Shown piece by piece: positions 22,091 through 34,195 of a stretch of DNA of 64,000 bases. This DNA is from Girardinichthys multiradiatus (taxonomy: Eukaryota; Chordata; Actinopteri; Cyprinodontiformes; Goodeidae). Under the pieces are notes generated by a model that was not told where the DNA came from, searched no databases, and saw nothing but the letters and a program-made list of their open reading frames with translations. The translations under genes were made by a program, and so were the position numbers. The DNA lies in the NCBI RefSeq assembly GCF_021462225.1, contig NC_061804.1, forward strand, positions 5,378,740 to 5,442,739, given 5' to 3'. Positions within the stretch are counted from its first letter, which is position 1, and the number at the start of each line of letters is the position of its first letter.

Positions 22091-23507
22091 GGCAATGTTT
22101 TCAAGCTTTTGAACCATAATAAAATCGGTTTTTGGGTAATTTCAGCTTCGTCAGTTGTTTTCAGCTGAAAGTTTGGTTTTAGCTGAAAACCAAACTTTTT
22201 AGCTGAAAAAGGTTAGCTTACAGCATTCACACTGCATTTTCAGAGAAAATGCTAAGTTTTTCTAGTTTTAACTTTGACCCGGGTTGATAAGAGAAAATCC
22301 ACAAATCATATCAAACCTCTTGTTTTTGCTTTAATAATAAATAATTGTTGTTGCAATGGTGAAATCTGTTCTAACAGGGTGATATGTGTTCATCATCTTT
22401 AAGCTTGTATTTTATAGAGTAAAATTTTACTAAAACCTCTTATGAAAACAAATAAATTGTGAATATTGCAGAACCAATGGCAGGCAGGTTTGAAAGTAAA
22501 TACTGCATATAGGCAAATAAGTGACTCAGGACTAAAACCAAGCCAGCAACTTTAGAGAAGCTCTTCTCTTGTTTATTCCCCTATTTACCTCCACACTTAG
22601 CCTTTGAGCTTCAGATGCAAATGAAAGAAGGCTTTGGCCACCTGTGTAGCATTTCCCAAGAAGCACTCAGACAGTAAAATCAGGCCGCGATCACGGGCAA
22701 CAATGGATCTTATTGAGCACTCTTTCAATCAGCATTTTGGGGCCAACATGGCCCGGCTCCAAACTAATACATTTTTCAGCCGATCTCTTTGATACCAACA
22801 AAGTTTTCCATACAGCTGGAGCAAAGAACCACCTGGAGCAGCAACTTGGAGAGTTTTGCTCCCTTTCTGCCATTCCGGAGGTGATGGCTGCAGCGTCGTG
22901 TAGCAACACCCAGTGATGGCTATCAGCCAAATTGGCTTTGAGATTGCTCTTCACCGGCGAACCCCTCATCTCCCCTCCGCCTCTCTTCTCTGATTGAGGC
23001 CCTCAATGTGGCGCCGCATCATCCATCAATGGGATGAGAAAGCCGACGGAGGCGGGAGTTTGGCAGAGACAGAACCAAAGAATGAAAGATGAAAGAGAGA
23101 AGAACAAGGGGAGGGGTGTCCTGTTGGAGTCAGGATGAGATAAGACTGAGTAAAACAGATAAATACAGAGAGAGATGAGAGTAAAATGTGTCAGAGTGTA
23201 AATGCAAGTTGGGGAGACCATATGTTCATAAGCAGACGAAGCTGAAAAGCCAAATTGTTGTGGGCATTACAGACATGTAACCCTTTGGTGCTTTCCCAGG
23301 TATAATTTTAAAAAGAGACACTGAATGAAAACACTTTTACCATTTATAAACCTTTCACAAACAGGGAGAGAGCACCTGTTTAGAAGCCAGGTCTGAGAAG
23401 CTCTGTGTAGCTTTTAATCGTCTACGCCATTTGTTTTTCTTTCGTGTCGCTGTGTTTCGCCACTTTGTCCTCAGAAAACAAGAAACATAAAGTTACACAT
23501 TAACACT
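22091..23507. other. Intronic DNA with a hairpin; otherwise unique
   Basis: 22,169-22,197 is a 12-base stem hairpin (aagtttggtttt / aaaaccaaactt, agctg loop). 22,690-23,070 is non-repetitive and GC-richer than its surroundings, with chance frames on both strands. Confidence 0.45.
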
Positions 23508-23590
23508 CACCAGCCACTGAATTAGGTACACTAAAGCTAGTATTGCGTTGGAATCCGTTCTGCCTTCAGAACTGCATCAGTTCTTCGTAG
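23508..23590. mobile_element. Tc1-like terminal fragment
   Basis: cactcaccagccactgaatt, aggtacac and gccttcagaactgcatcagt match the end of a common fish Tc1-like element whose terminus is cactcaccggccactttatt. Only about 80 bp remain. Confidence 0.6.
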
Positions 23591-25207
23591 ATTAAATTCA
23601 AGGGGTAGTGACTGTCAAAGACCCAAAGGGTTGTAAAGACTACTAAGATGGCTTTTCTGTCCAACATAGCTCTAAACAACAGCAACGGACCTCAGGTTTT
23701 GTTTAATGTGTGTTTAATTCAATTGTAAATCTGTGTTAATCATTTTGTGGCGTCCTCTGCTTGGAGTGAGAAGTTTTTTCAGTTCTTTGTTGAAAAGATC
23801 TCTGTTCTCAGTCTCATTAGGATAAAGATCTGTAGTCATCATCAGCTGTTCTTCAGCCGTTTGAGCCTGTAACTTTCTCTGCATTAAAGTAGATAGTTCA
23901 TTAATGTGTCCTTGCTTTAAATTAACAAGTCTCTATCATCAGGCTGTGTTCCTAAAAAGGGGCTGCATTAAATCAGCAACTTCCAAGCCTGGCCTCGTCT
24001 CAAAGATTCACACCTCTCAAACTCTTCTCACTCCTTATAAGTACTTCTGGTGAAATCAACTGCATCTCAACACCCCCATGAGGTCAAATGTTGATTTAAT
24101 GATTCGTTAGTCATTTGTTCTCAGGAATGGGAATCAGAGCTTTCAGTCATCAAGCTCCTCTCCTAAATCAGCTCCTTGTGTCTGTCCATGAGGCAGACAT
24201 GCTGAAAACCATTTGTTTTTTTCATAAACCTTATGAACAGGACACCTTACAATAAACTTAAGTGTCTGTATTATCCACACTTTTTCCAAACAACCAATGA
24301 TTTCCATACAAGTAAATTCAAACAGAAAAAAACATGGTGTAGTTCCAGGTTAGATGTCAGAACAGGGTGTTTACTTTCATGAAAAGATAAAGAACAGCAG
24401 CAAGGCTTTTCAGAGGCACCACGGCTGGTGCCTCTGCCTGCAGCCGCCAGTTGTCAGTGTCACAGAAGCTGATAGATTTCCTATTAACTCCATCTTCATC
24501 TGGGATTGATGGCGTGGCCCTCGGAGGCCAACACCAGCACACCATCAAGGTCTTCCCACCGACGGTGATTGAAGGGTGAAAGTACAAGCCTGCAGGCTCA
24601 GGGCGGCGGATAAGAGAACAGCAAAGACACCAAACATAAATTGCTGCTTGCTTGATGGAATAACAAACACGCAGACCTGAACGTTGGTTTTATTTACATT
24701 TAAGGACTGGAAAATAGCTGTAAGATGAAATAGTTTAACCTCCTAAAGACATTAGAAAGGAGTACATTAGTGCCACTTCCTTCGGGTTTCACTTGGATTG
24801 GTATTTCTTTTAAGCCAGAATTTGCTCCAAAGTAAACTCACATAAACACTAGTTAGTCACAGGAGGAGCTCAGTACAATGCGGACAGCCCATAGACAAAT
24901 TTTACTACAATGATCACTGAAGATCAGTTCATTGTGATAATTTTAGAGTCTAAGTCCTATATAAATTGTTGGACTAATATATATAGTTCACTAATTTAGT
25001 GACGACAAACGTAAAAACATAAAAAAAATATTTTTTTACTTTAACTTCTGATGATTTGTAGCTCAATTATATTCTCAATGTACTGTACAGTCAGCTTTGC
25101 AACAGTGTTTTTAAACACAAAATATAGAGACATTTATTGTTATTAGCTTGTAGTGCTAATTCACATGTTCATCAAGCACATCAACAGGCAAATCCCATTG
25201 GTTTTGA
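23591..25207. other. Intronic DNA, nothing recognised
   Basis: A 76-codon minus frame at 24,357-24,587 has no recognisable motif or splice sites. AT-rich near 25,000-25,100. Confidence 0.45.
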
Positions 25208-25503
25208 AACAGAAAACTTCCTTTTTTGCTAAAGATCAAAGCTAAAGTGGACTAGGTAATCCCTGATATTTCTCCGTAGTTACGCTGCTCTAGGCTTATG
25301 GTGCGTTCACACCGAACGCGGATTCTGCGAATATTTCGTGTCATTTGTGTGCTGTTGCTCGCTTGACATTCCGAGTGAACTCCATGTTGCCAAATGTCAA
25401 CAAACGACAACGCTTCGCCGCGTCATCAAGTAGGAAGAGCTTCCATCTGCTGCTTGCTGGTTTCAACTGAACATGGTGGACACGGATTTCACGGATAATC
25501 ACG

Positions 25504-25764
25504 GTGTTTTACCTGTGGAGAGCCAAAAAACGCCACCAACGTCGATGTCTCTGGGTTCACCAGATTCTTCAGGGACGGGAACAGTTCGGAGATTACCACC
25601 ACCTACTCCAGGAGCTGTGTCTGGATGATGGTCGATTTCAGCGGTACTTCCGTCTATCCAGGACCCAGTTCGAAGATCTGCTGTCCTGCGTTGGGAGACG
25701 AATTGGCCTCCGGGACACCAACTACCGGCGCTGTATCCCCGCTGCTGTCTTCCATCTGTCTTCG
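25504..25764 (+). pseudogene. Harbinger transposase, first exon only
   Basis: The frame encodes about 87 residues typical of the HARBI1-like N-terminus: RRCLWVHQIL, YHHLLQELCLDD, RFQRYFRLSRTQFEDLL, then GLRDTNYRRCIPAA. A splice donor (tcg|gtgagt at 25,765) ends the exon in phase 0. The catalytic DDE exons that should follow are absent; only about 150 bp separate this donor from the donor of the opposing gene. The true start may lie slightly upstream or at 25,504. Non-functional as a nuclease. Confidence 0.85.
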
Positions 25765-25914
25765 GTGAGTAAATAAATCTTAGCTCAATAAAAAAACAGC
25801 CGATTTTTAATGTCCACATCTCCTAAATATAAGATATTTGTGCCTAAACATATGGACCGCCGATATAAATTAGCCAAAAGACAGTAGTACAATGCCGCCA
25901 TTTAGAAGTTTTAC

Positions 25915-26056
25915 CTGCTACTCCAGTCTCCTCACTGACTCTTCTCCAGGCCAGGTCCTTTCTGTACTTGTCTCGGTAAAAATAATTAGTTGAGTCATAC
26001 AACTCTGGCTTGCCGCACACTACCACTATGATCTGGTCTTTCATCTTCACTGACAA
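25915..26056 (-). pseudogene. Harbinger-associated MADF/Myb-like protein, first exon only
   Basis: The minus strand encodes MKDQIIVVVCGKPELYDSTN, then KYRKDLAWRRVSEETGVAG. The PELYD...Y(R)KD.AWR pattern is the MADF (Myb/SANT-like) DNA-binding domain carried as the second gene of fish Harbinger elements. A donor (gcag|gtaaaa at 25,914) ends the exon after 142 bases. The downstream part is missing through the same internal deletion that removed the transposase catalytic exons. Confidence 0.82.
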
Positions 26057-26726
26057 CCACTTCTTCTCTGCTGCGGTCCTTCACCCTACGTCACAGCCAC
26101 ATCCAGTCCCTGATTGGTTGACGCGACGCAAATTTAGAAAAAAGTTCAGATTTTTCAACTCATCCACCGCTCCCGCTTCGCTCCCACTTCGCTCGGCGTG
26201 CCTTTCGCACCGCGTCCCTCGTCTCCTTCGCACTGTCTCCGCTCCGCTCCTGAACGCACCTCTACATAGGGATAACATGTAAATCGGTCGCTCCTATCTC
26301 AGAATCCACGTTCGATGTGAACGTACCATTAGACTACTGAAGGGATTACTGACCTTTCATCACTCTGCTACTTTCTCATGCTACTCTCCAATTATGTATC
26401 TTCTGCAGTTATCGATGCCAATAACTTTGTTCGCTAACTATGTTCGCTTAAATTTTTTTCTCTGCATTGAAAGTGGACCTAGCCTGGTGTTCTGTTTAAC
26501 TGTGAAACCTTCCTTGAGGGGGGCCATTCGGTATTGCTGCCAACAACTTCATATTTGTTTTCTATCCGCGATGCACTAGACCCCTAGTATGACCCTCCCC
26601 TAGATAATGCTACTGTTACCAGTAGTTTTTGCTTAACTGCTTTTGCCAGATTACCTTCAGATTAGCTTCAGTGAGCATCAGATGGACAGAGGAAAAAGGG
26701 GAAGCAAGAAGTGACGTGACATAATT

Positions 26727-27130
26727 CCGATACCCACTTACTGGCCACTGTATTAGGGACACCTACTGGTGTTGGCCCACTGTGTTTCATCAAGTCCAAA
26801 GTCAGAGCAGCCCTGTTCCTGGAAGGTTTAGAGCACTTCTGTCAGATGCTGATTTTCTTTTCCAGCATGATATGGCTCCTGCCCACATGATGATGGTATC
26901 GCTGAGCCTGATTGGTCAGTAAACCCACCTGTCTTAGACCCATAGGTAATCTATGGAGAATTGTCAATAAGAAGATGAGACATCAGAGCCAACAATGCAG
27001 ATTAGCTGAAGGCCACTATCAAAGCCACCTGGGCTCACTGCACACCTCAGCAGACTGATTGCCCCCATGATACGCTGATGCAGTAACTCAAGCAAAATAA
27101 GTCCCGATCAGGAAATAAGTGCATACCCTC
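26727..27130 (+). pseudogene. Tc1-like transposase C-terminal remnant with a terminal fragment
   Basis: 26,727-26,770 (cccacttactggccactgta) is a Tc1 terminus. From 26,778 the DNA follows a transposase C-terminal half: FIKSKVRAA-like start, ADFLFQHDMAPAHM around 26,850-26,895 (second catalytic Asp block), IENLW-like tctatggagaattgtc at 26,950, then a KAAIKATWA.H-type helix and a cctcagcagactgattgccc tail. Frameshifts are present. The two parts may come from different Tc1 families. Confidence 0.7.
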
Positions 27131-27890
27131 ATGAACCCATTAAAATGTGACTACAATCAATTTGTTCTGAAGATGTTGTCCACAAGGCATCATCTGCATC
27201 TGCTGATCATCACAGACTGTAAGATGCTCCTACAGCGTCCTGCAACACCACCACTCCACTCATGTTGCTACCACTCTTGTCCCAATTTTGGACATGCCAG
27301 CTTTGTGCAAACTCAATCATTTAAAAACCAAAAGTTGCATCTGGACCCAATGATGTGCATATTGGACCATTCCTTCGAACTGCTTTTTTCACCCATTCTT
27401 ATTCTTAGTGTTTGCATTCATCAGACACAATTTGTAATTGATTTTTGGAAGTAACAGAAATAAACTCAAGTGAACAAATAAGAAAACCGGTGCGCATTTT
27501 ACCTTCAAGGATGACTGAAGAGGATCTCGTCCCAAAAAGACAAAAGTTCCCAACACACACTCTGACATTGCAACAGTAACTTTGACAGTAAAGTGCTGTA
27601 ATTATCTCCTGATTATGAAGTAATTACAGTTGGCTAATTGGAAGGGGTTATTGTTGTAATGACACTTTGTGTCAAAGTTTCATCAGAGACTGAAACAAAG
27701 TCACCGTCTCGGCCACGTTTCCTGCAGCATGATTAGACCTTGTCAGATTACATTACTTAGTTACTCCATGCCAAAAATCACTTTACATGTACACTGTGAG
27801 CACGCTTTAGTAACATTTGTGCTCCTTAAAGGAAAGAAAACTGTCAGAACTCGATCAATTCTTGGACAACTCCACTGGCTGCCTGTTTAA
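27131..27890. other. Intronic DNA with a possible LINE scrap
   Basis: Mostly unrecognised. 27,845-27,888 reads ILGQLHWLPV, the C-terminal signature of CR1/L2 reverse-transcriptase ORFs, but it is too short to call firmly. Confidence 0.4.
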
Positions 27891-27978
27891 CATCCATCCA
27901 TCCATCCCTAACCCTAAGCCAGTCCCACAGAGCTACTGCAATGATAAGCAGGTATAGACAATGGATTGATGGATGTTA
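27891..27978 (+). mobile_element. SINE 3' tail fragment
   Basis: Ends in gataagcaggtatagacaat then ggattgatggatg, the tail pattern of the tRNA-like SINE. An (atcc)n run precedes it. Confidence 0.45.
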
Positions 27979-28640
27979 TGTGAAGGCCTCAGAGGTTTGT
28001 TAAAAAGAACACAAGTGAACAAACAGCACCATGAAGCCAAGGAACAAAGGTGAAAGGTCGGAGAGAGAGTGGTGAAAGGTTTAAAGAAGGGTTTGGTTAT
28101 AAAATAATATACCAAGCTTTGGACATCTCACAGAACTCTGTTCAATAGATCACTTGAACGTGTAAAGAGTTTGGCACAATGTCAAACCTACCAAAACATG
28201 GTCATATACCTAAACTGGGAAGCAGGCAAGATCATTATTCAGAGAAGCAGCTAGGAGGCCCAAGGTGGCACTGGAAGAACAGCAATGATCCACAGGTCAT
28301 GTGGGAGAATTTGTTGACTAGACAACTTTTAGTTGTACAGAAAAAAGCTATTAGAAGTTCAACATTTTGGCTTTTAAGCAAAATCCTTTGTGGCTTTAAA
28401 TTAGTTCTCAGAAACCTGGTGGTGGAAGCATTATGCTGTGGAGATGCTTTACTTCAGCAGGGACAAGGAAGCTGGTCAGAGATGATAGCAAGATGGATGG
28501 AGCTAAATACAGGACAATCCTGGAAATATACCTGAGGTTCACCGTCCACCAGAACCACAACCGTGCTCCAGAGACAGATGTCTGTCTTCATCCTGGACCT
28601 GATACCACTGTGCAACTACTTAGGGTAAGTGGTAGCAAAT
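27979..28640 (+). pseudogene. Tc1-like transposase remnant
   Basis: Same family as 7,320 and 34,200. Ordered landmarks: cctcagaggtttgtta (27,990), gggtttggttataaaataat, acctaccaaaacatggtc, cagagaagcagctaggaggc, gtggtggaagcattatgctg (28,420), caggaacaaggaagctggtc-like block and a final cctggacctga. The frames are broken and the C-terminus is missing. Confidence 0.75.
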
Positions 28641-29860
28641 AAATAGTTGCATAGATGGCGGTTATAGTAAGACCAATTATTAGGCTACTCTACTGTTTGT
28701 GAACATATTTGATTATTTAAAGAAATGTAAGTAATCCCCTTTTTCTGTAAACACATTGTAACAGTTTCTTGTTTACTTCAGGTTTTATTTGTTAGGTTTG
28801 GTCGAGTCACCAGATTTCTTTAATTAAATTTAGAAGAAAACTACTTGGGTTGACTTTAATAATCATTGTGTGGATTTAAAAAAATGTGCAATTCATTCAG
28901 AACAGTGAAAAACAATTAGAAAGCAATCAGACTGTGTTTCCATGTGCACTAAATACCCAAGGGGTCCATCTAAGGCTTAATGAGTATGGGTTGCCACTAG
29001 AATAAAAAAGGGCATCTCTCTGATTTGGAAAAGTTTGGAAAGCCTTTGGGACAAAAATTACCCAAAACCTCGGAAAAAAGAAAAGACCAGGTAGTGCAGA
29101 TTCCTGCAACTCCACTCTCCTGAAAGGTAATTTTTCTCTTAAGCAGAAACAAAAAGTGATTCCTCCACAGTCAGTCTTACCACTTTAAACTTGAATTCTC
29201 TAAAATCTCTAGTTCATTCTTCAGGTTCCCTCCTTCCTTGTTTTTCCGGTAGACTCCTGAGGTCCAGAGATGACGTCTTCTCTCTAAGTGGAGCTAATAT
29301 CTTTCCTCACCCAATATCATTCTTCTGATTCGTGTGTTGGCCAGTTCATGACTTACAGCCTGCCCTTTTGCAGCTGAAATAATTACTCACTCTGGGACAA
29401 ATAAAGATGTTATGCCTGCTTTTCAAGGAAAACTACACAGCAAAGAAGCCAAAGTGCGACTAATTACCAGCAGATGTGTCCAGGTTTTGGAAAAAACATG
29501 TACCTGTGGAAAAATGCATGTTTTTTTGTTGTTTTCTTCGTAGTAACCTGGGGAGTCACATAGATGTATCAGTTCAAATCAGTTTCTTAAAACATGGAGC
29601 AGTCTAACTGGATTTACTAATGGTGAATCCCTGTGAAAAAATTAAATTTTTGCATCTTTATGCTTTAAGTCTGCAGCTTAATAAAACAAAGTTTTGATCA
29701 AGTTTTAGCTGATTAAATTCAAGTTAAATGTTGAGGACATGAAGCTTTAGAACAACTGGGAAAATAAGATAAAAGAGAAGGACATATTTCGGCCATTATT
29801 CCTATTTGAAGGTTTCAGAAAAAAACGATCAAACTTATTTGGTATCCTTATACTGATATG
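28641..29860. other. Intronic DNA, nothing recognised
   Basis: No coding frame or repeat end supported. Confidence 0.45.
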
Positions 29861-30139
29861 AGAAAGTATTTACCCCCTTGTATTTTTGCTTAAATGTTTT
29901 AAAGAATTTATAACATTAAAGATAACCTGAGTAAATACAGAATGAAGTTTTTTGATGATGATTTGGTTTCATAAAGGTCAAAGCTAGCCAACCTTGCTGG
30001 TGTGCTCTAGATCAGGGTTGTCCAAAGTCAGTCATCGAGGGCGGGTGTCCTGCATGTTTTAGACATTTCCCTGCCTCAGCACCTCTGATTTCCATTGAAG
30101 GCTGATTAACAGGCTTTTCCTGAACTGCAATCACCTGTA

Positions 30140-32670
30140 TGTTGTGGAGTGGAGTTGTCCAAGAATTGATCGAGTTCTGACAGTTTTCTTCTCTTTAAGG
30201 AAACCCTCAAGTTGTATGTTAGACCCAATCCCAACCAAATTATTTAAGGGAGTGTTCCCTCTGATTAACAGCCACATTTTAGATATGATTAATTTATCCT
30301 TAGTAAATGGATATGTACCACAAGCTTTTACGGTAGCTGTAATTAAACCTTTGCTTAAGAAACCTTCGCTTGATCGAGATGACTTAATAAATTACAGACC
30401 TATATCCAATCTTCCATTCTTATCTAAAATTCTTGAGAAAATAGTTGCTAATCAAATGTGTGAGCATTTATACAGCAATGACCTGTTTGAAGAGTTTCAG
30501 TCAGGTTTCAGAGCTCATCAGTGCTATGATGAGATGAAACAGCTCTGCTGAAAGTCACTAATGATATTCTTAAGGCCTCAGACAATGGACTTGTCTCTGT
30601 ACTTGTCCTGTTAGATCTCAGTGCTGCATTTGATACAGTCGACCACAATATTCTCTTAGAAAGGCTGGAATATGCTGTAGGGATCAGGGGAACAGCACTA
30701 GGCTGGTTTAAATCTTATTTGTCTGACAGATTCCAGTTTGTTCATGTAAATGATAAATCATCTTTAAACTCCAGGGTTAATTGTGGAGTACCACAGGGTT
30801 CAGTACTTGGGCCAATTCTCTTTACTATATATGCTTCCAATTGGAAAAATTATCACTGTTACGCTGATGACACTCAGCTTTACTTATCCATGAATCCTGA
30901 TGAGCCCAACCAGTTAGATAGACTACAAGCATGTCTAGAAGACATAAAAACTTGGATGACTTTAAATTATCTGCTTCTAAATTCAGACAAATTCTTTAAC
31001 AAAGAAACTGCTTAGTCAATCACTTAACCTGGATGGCATTAAATTGACCTCTTATAATAAAGTAAAAAACCTTGGTGTTATTTTTGACCAGGACATGTCA
31101 TTTAAATCCCATATTAAACAGGTTTCTAGGATTTCCTTCTTTCACCTCCGGAACATTGCCAAAATTAGAAATATCCTGTCCAGGAGAGATGCTGAAAAAC
31201 TAGTCCATGCATTTGTTACTTCAAGGCTGGACTATTGTAATTCTTTACTATCTGGATGTCCACAAAATGCAGTTAAAAGCCTTCAGCTGATTCAAAATGC
31301 TGCAGCAAGAGTTCTGATGAAAATTAAAAAGAGAGACCATATTTCTCCTATTTTAGCTTCCCTTCATTGGCTCCCTGTTAAGTCCAGAATAGAATTTAAA
31401 ATTCTCCTCCTCACATATAAAGCCCTTAATGATCTAGCTCCATCATACATCAGAGATCTGATTGGTCCATATGTTGTCTTCTTCCCTCCCTTTTGGATGG
31501 AGTAAGGGGGAGTCAGGTTTAGCCTAAACCGACTCAGTTATGGTTGAGGTGCAAACACACCCTCCATTTCTGCTACCTGTATGACCCCTTCTTTTTTCCA
31601 ATGTTTATGGTCAATTTGAAAGAGAGGTATCCCAGTCATTGTGGTTTTTAGTATAACAATGGCCATCAGTGGGCTCTAGACAAACTGTCTACTTTTAAGA
31701 CTAGGCTTAAAACTTTCCTTTTTGATAAAGCTTATAGTTAGAGTGACTTAGGCTATCCTGAGCTATCTCTGTAGTCATGCTGCTATAGGCTTAGGCTGCT
31801 GGAGGACATAATGACCACTTTCAACCTCTGCGCTACATTCTCACACTACTCTCCAATTTTGCATTATTTGCTGTTATTTCAGCTTTTAACTTTATGTTCT
31901 CTCTCTTTTCTCTTCCTAGAAGCTACACCAGGCCTGACTCTGTGTCTACCTGTGACACCTTTCTGGAGAGGGGCATCGTCCAAGCTTCTGCTGTCAACAA
32001 CTTAATGCTCACCCTCTACGATGATCCACATGGCCCTGTATTACAGTGTTTAACCCTTTCTCTCTCCTAGACATGGCAATTGACTGAGCTTTTACTGTGA
32101 CTAACTCTGTGCTCTCTTTCTAACCTTGAAAACTGGCTCAGAGTTTATCTGTTCTTTCTTTCTAGGTGAAACGACTAAAGGAGCTACATCCATTAACATT
32201 TACTTTTCCTTCCCATAGAAAGGACTCCTGGATCAGTGCTTCTTTGTTCTCTTTGTGTCTCTGCTCTGTTCTCTCTAACCAACAGTCAGTCGTGGCAGAT
32301 GGCCGCTCACACTGAGCCTGGTTCTGGTTCTGCTGGAGGTTTCTTCCTGTTAAAAGGGATGTTTTCCTCTCCACTGTCGCTACATGCATGCTCAGTATGA
32401 GGGATTGCTGCAAAGTCAACACCAGTGACTGTCCACTGTCTCTACATGCTCATCCAGGAGGAGTGAATGCTGCAAGTCACTGACTGGATGCAATCTGCTG
32501 GGTTTCCTTAGATAGAAAAACGTTTTATCCAATTTGAATAAGTAACTGAATCTGACTGCACTGTTCAATGGTTACGATTAATTGGAATGTATGTACCTGA
32601 CTTTGTGGAGTGCCTTGAGACGACATGTGTTGTGAATTGGCGCTATATAAATAAATTGAATTGAATTGAA
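30140..32670 (+). mobile_element. L2-type LINE, 5'-truncated, innermost layer
   Basis: A reverse-transcriptase body (30,144-31,480), a long 3' UTR, and a terminus ggcgctatataaataaattg followed by attgaattgaa repeats ending at 32,670. The 3' UTR holds cttcccatagaaaggactcc at 32,210, a motif multiplied at 53.2-54.0 kb. The 5' boundary is approximate. Confidence 0.85.
30144..31480 (+). pseudogene. L2/CR1-type LINE reverse transcriptase, frameshifted
   Basis: Three frame segments cover the RT. First, 30,165-30,540: LDPIPTKLF, AVIKPLLKKP, YRPISNLPFLSKILEK and FQSGFRAH. Second, 30,540-31,000: LLDLSAAFDTVDHNILLERL (catalytic Asp), VPQGSVLGPILFTIY and YADDTQLYLS at about 30,857. Third, 31,044-31,480: NLGVIFDQDMSFKSHIKQVS, SRLDYCNSLL, HWLPVKSRI. 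Relative to the family pattern, a small deletion removes residues between the PQGS and YADD motifs near 30,830-30,850, and another removes the block after LNSDK near 30,990. The endonuclease is missing. Not functional. Confidence 0.9.
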
Positions 32671-33145
32671 TCAGGCGTGTTAAAGCAGGGAAACATCTAA
32701 AACAAGCAGGACACTGGGCCTCACGGACCAACGTTGGACACCCTTGCTTTAGATCATCCTGTTGGATAACCCAACTGCGCTTGAAATCGAGATCAAAAAC
32801 AGTTGGCCAGAGATTCTCCTTCAGGATCTTAGGCTCCAAGCAGAACTGATGGTTCCATCAGTTGTGGAAAGTACCTCAAGAAGCAAAGCAGACCCATTTT
32901 GGCTCTAAGATAGCATCTAAAGGTTTCCGGGTAGACTAGGTGACCCCCACACTTCATATGTATAACCCTGGAGTTACGGGTTACCAATGCAAAGCTGTAA
33001 GAAGTCCAGCCAACCTAAAGTAAAGGAGGAATTACAAAAACACTTCATTCACACTGATTTTAAGGAAATTTCTCAGTGTTTCAATGCTTTCTACTTTTAC
33101 TTATCACTACAGAGGTGCCAATAAATGTGAAGGGTGCTGTATAAC

Positions 33146-34195
33146 CAAATTAGCCTAGCTGGTGTCTTGTCACAACCGACAAAAACTGGTTTATGCTTTT
33201 CTTGCAGTAGTTTAGATTATTGCAACGGTGTTATAAATCACTGCTCTGACAATCTGTTTTTTAAGTATAGCTTTTTTAAATCCGATTTGATCTAAAAGGT
33301 CCTGAATGATTGATATAACCACCTTAAATAGAGCTGGTGGAAACACGTGAAAGGCTGAGAACATCCAAATGCCTCCGTGTGAAACACTTTAAATCAAAAG
33401 CACGGCAAAGATGAGAAAGTGAGAAGAAAATAAAGAGATGGAGACACTAGCACAGCATGGTAGGTTTCTGAGCAGAAAAAAACTGATGCAGAACTTTTCA
33501 TCTAGAATATCTGTTTCCCTGAGTCTGGACAGTCCAACGTTTTGTCATTGATTGAGACGGGTCGGTTGGCTCTGACAGTACCCCCCCCAGTCAAGCACAA
33601 AAGCGGCACACCCGGTGTCGCTCGGCAGGACATAACAGCAGCCTGGCTAGTCGATGTTAACATTGATCCAAACTGCCAGTTAGAAGACAGTCAGCGTTTA
33701 TCTGCATCAGACAGAATCATGACCCGGACAGGAGCCCATCAGACAGAGATGTGAATCCTCTAGACTCTGCCATTCTCACTCCGTTCACATCACCGTCACT
33801 GTAGCTTTTAAAGCATGCCAAACATGAAGAAGTGGGAATTAGAGCTTGTTTTGCAGAAGACGCTGCAGGAAACCAGCCTTGTGGAAGCTCTGAGACCAAA
33901 CAGATCTATTACGCCCCACAACAAAAGCTCAGAACTAGAAGAGGCTGCACAGAGATCTAGGGTTTGTGGTACCTCCATGCAGACAGATGTCCTGAGTAGA
34001 CCTTTCAATTCCTGAAACTTTAAACTAAGTCCCCGGAAATACTGAATAATCCAGTGGGAAAGCTTTATTTTTGGTCTTACCTCCAGCTGTCTGCAGTGTC
34101 ATAGTTTTAAAAGCACTGAAGCACGAAACAGCTGAAAATACAGTCTTTGACAGTCATGTTCCGGCCACAGACTTTCATGCATTTTATAAGCACCA
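33146..34195. other. Intronic DNA, nothing firm
   Basis: 33,205-33,245 resembles the RLDYCNG part of a LINE RT but is too short. Overlapping frames at 33,542-34,015 show no motif. Confidence 0.4.

Larger units (their letters stand above)
25299..26328. mobile_element. PIF/Harbinger transposon, internally deleted
   Basis: 1,030 bp flanked by TTA direct repeats (25,296-25,298 and 26,329-26,331), the normal Harbinger target duplication. Termini tggtgcgttcacaccgaacg and, inverted, tggtacgttcacatcgaacg match at 26 of 29 positions when extended. It carries pieces of both standard Harbinger genes, transposase and MADF/Myb-like protein, in converging orientation. Confidence 0.9.
25208..26620 (+). mobile_element. 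L2-type LINE 3' UTR remnant, split by a Harbinger element
   Basis: 25,208-25,298 and 26,329-26,620 align in order with the L2 3' UTR at about 31,700-32,020: ctccgtagttacgctgctct / ctctgtagtcatgctgctat, then the shared ctactctccaatt and tgctgccaacaactt / tgctgtcaacaactt. The Harbinger element lies exactly at the break. Confidence 0.7.
30013..32746. mobile_element. hAT-type MITE, middle layer of the nest
   Basis: The left arm starts cagggttgtccaaag; the right arm ends ggacacccttg. The arms (with tcctgcatgttttagac and gtctaaaacaagcagga-type blocks) are imperfect inverses over about 60 bp. An 8-bp target duplication with one mismatch (ctctagat 30,005-30,012; ctttagat 32,747-32,754) marks the insertion. 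The L2 LINE occupies its centre. Confidence 0.8.
29861..33145 (-). mobile_element. Tc1-like remnant (minus), outermost layer of a nest
   Basis: 29,861-30,012 starts tatgagaaagtatttacccc, and 32,747-33,145 resumes with catcctgttggataacccaa, ctgcgcttgaaatcgagatc and gatggttccatcagttgtgg, which are contiguous in fish Tc1-like elements read on the minus strand. A hAT-type MITE splits the two parts. It ends near gaggtgccaataaatgtg. No frame survives. Confidence 0.65.
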
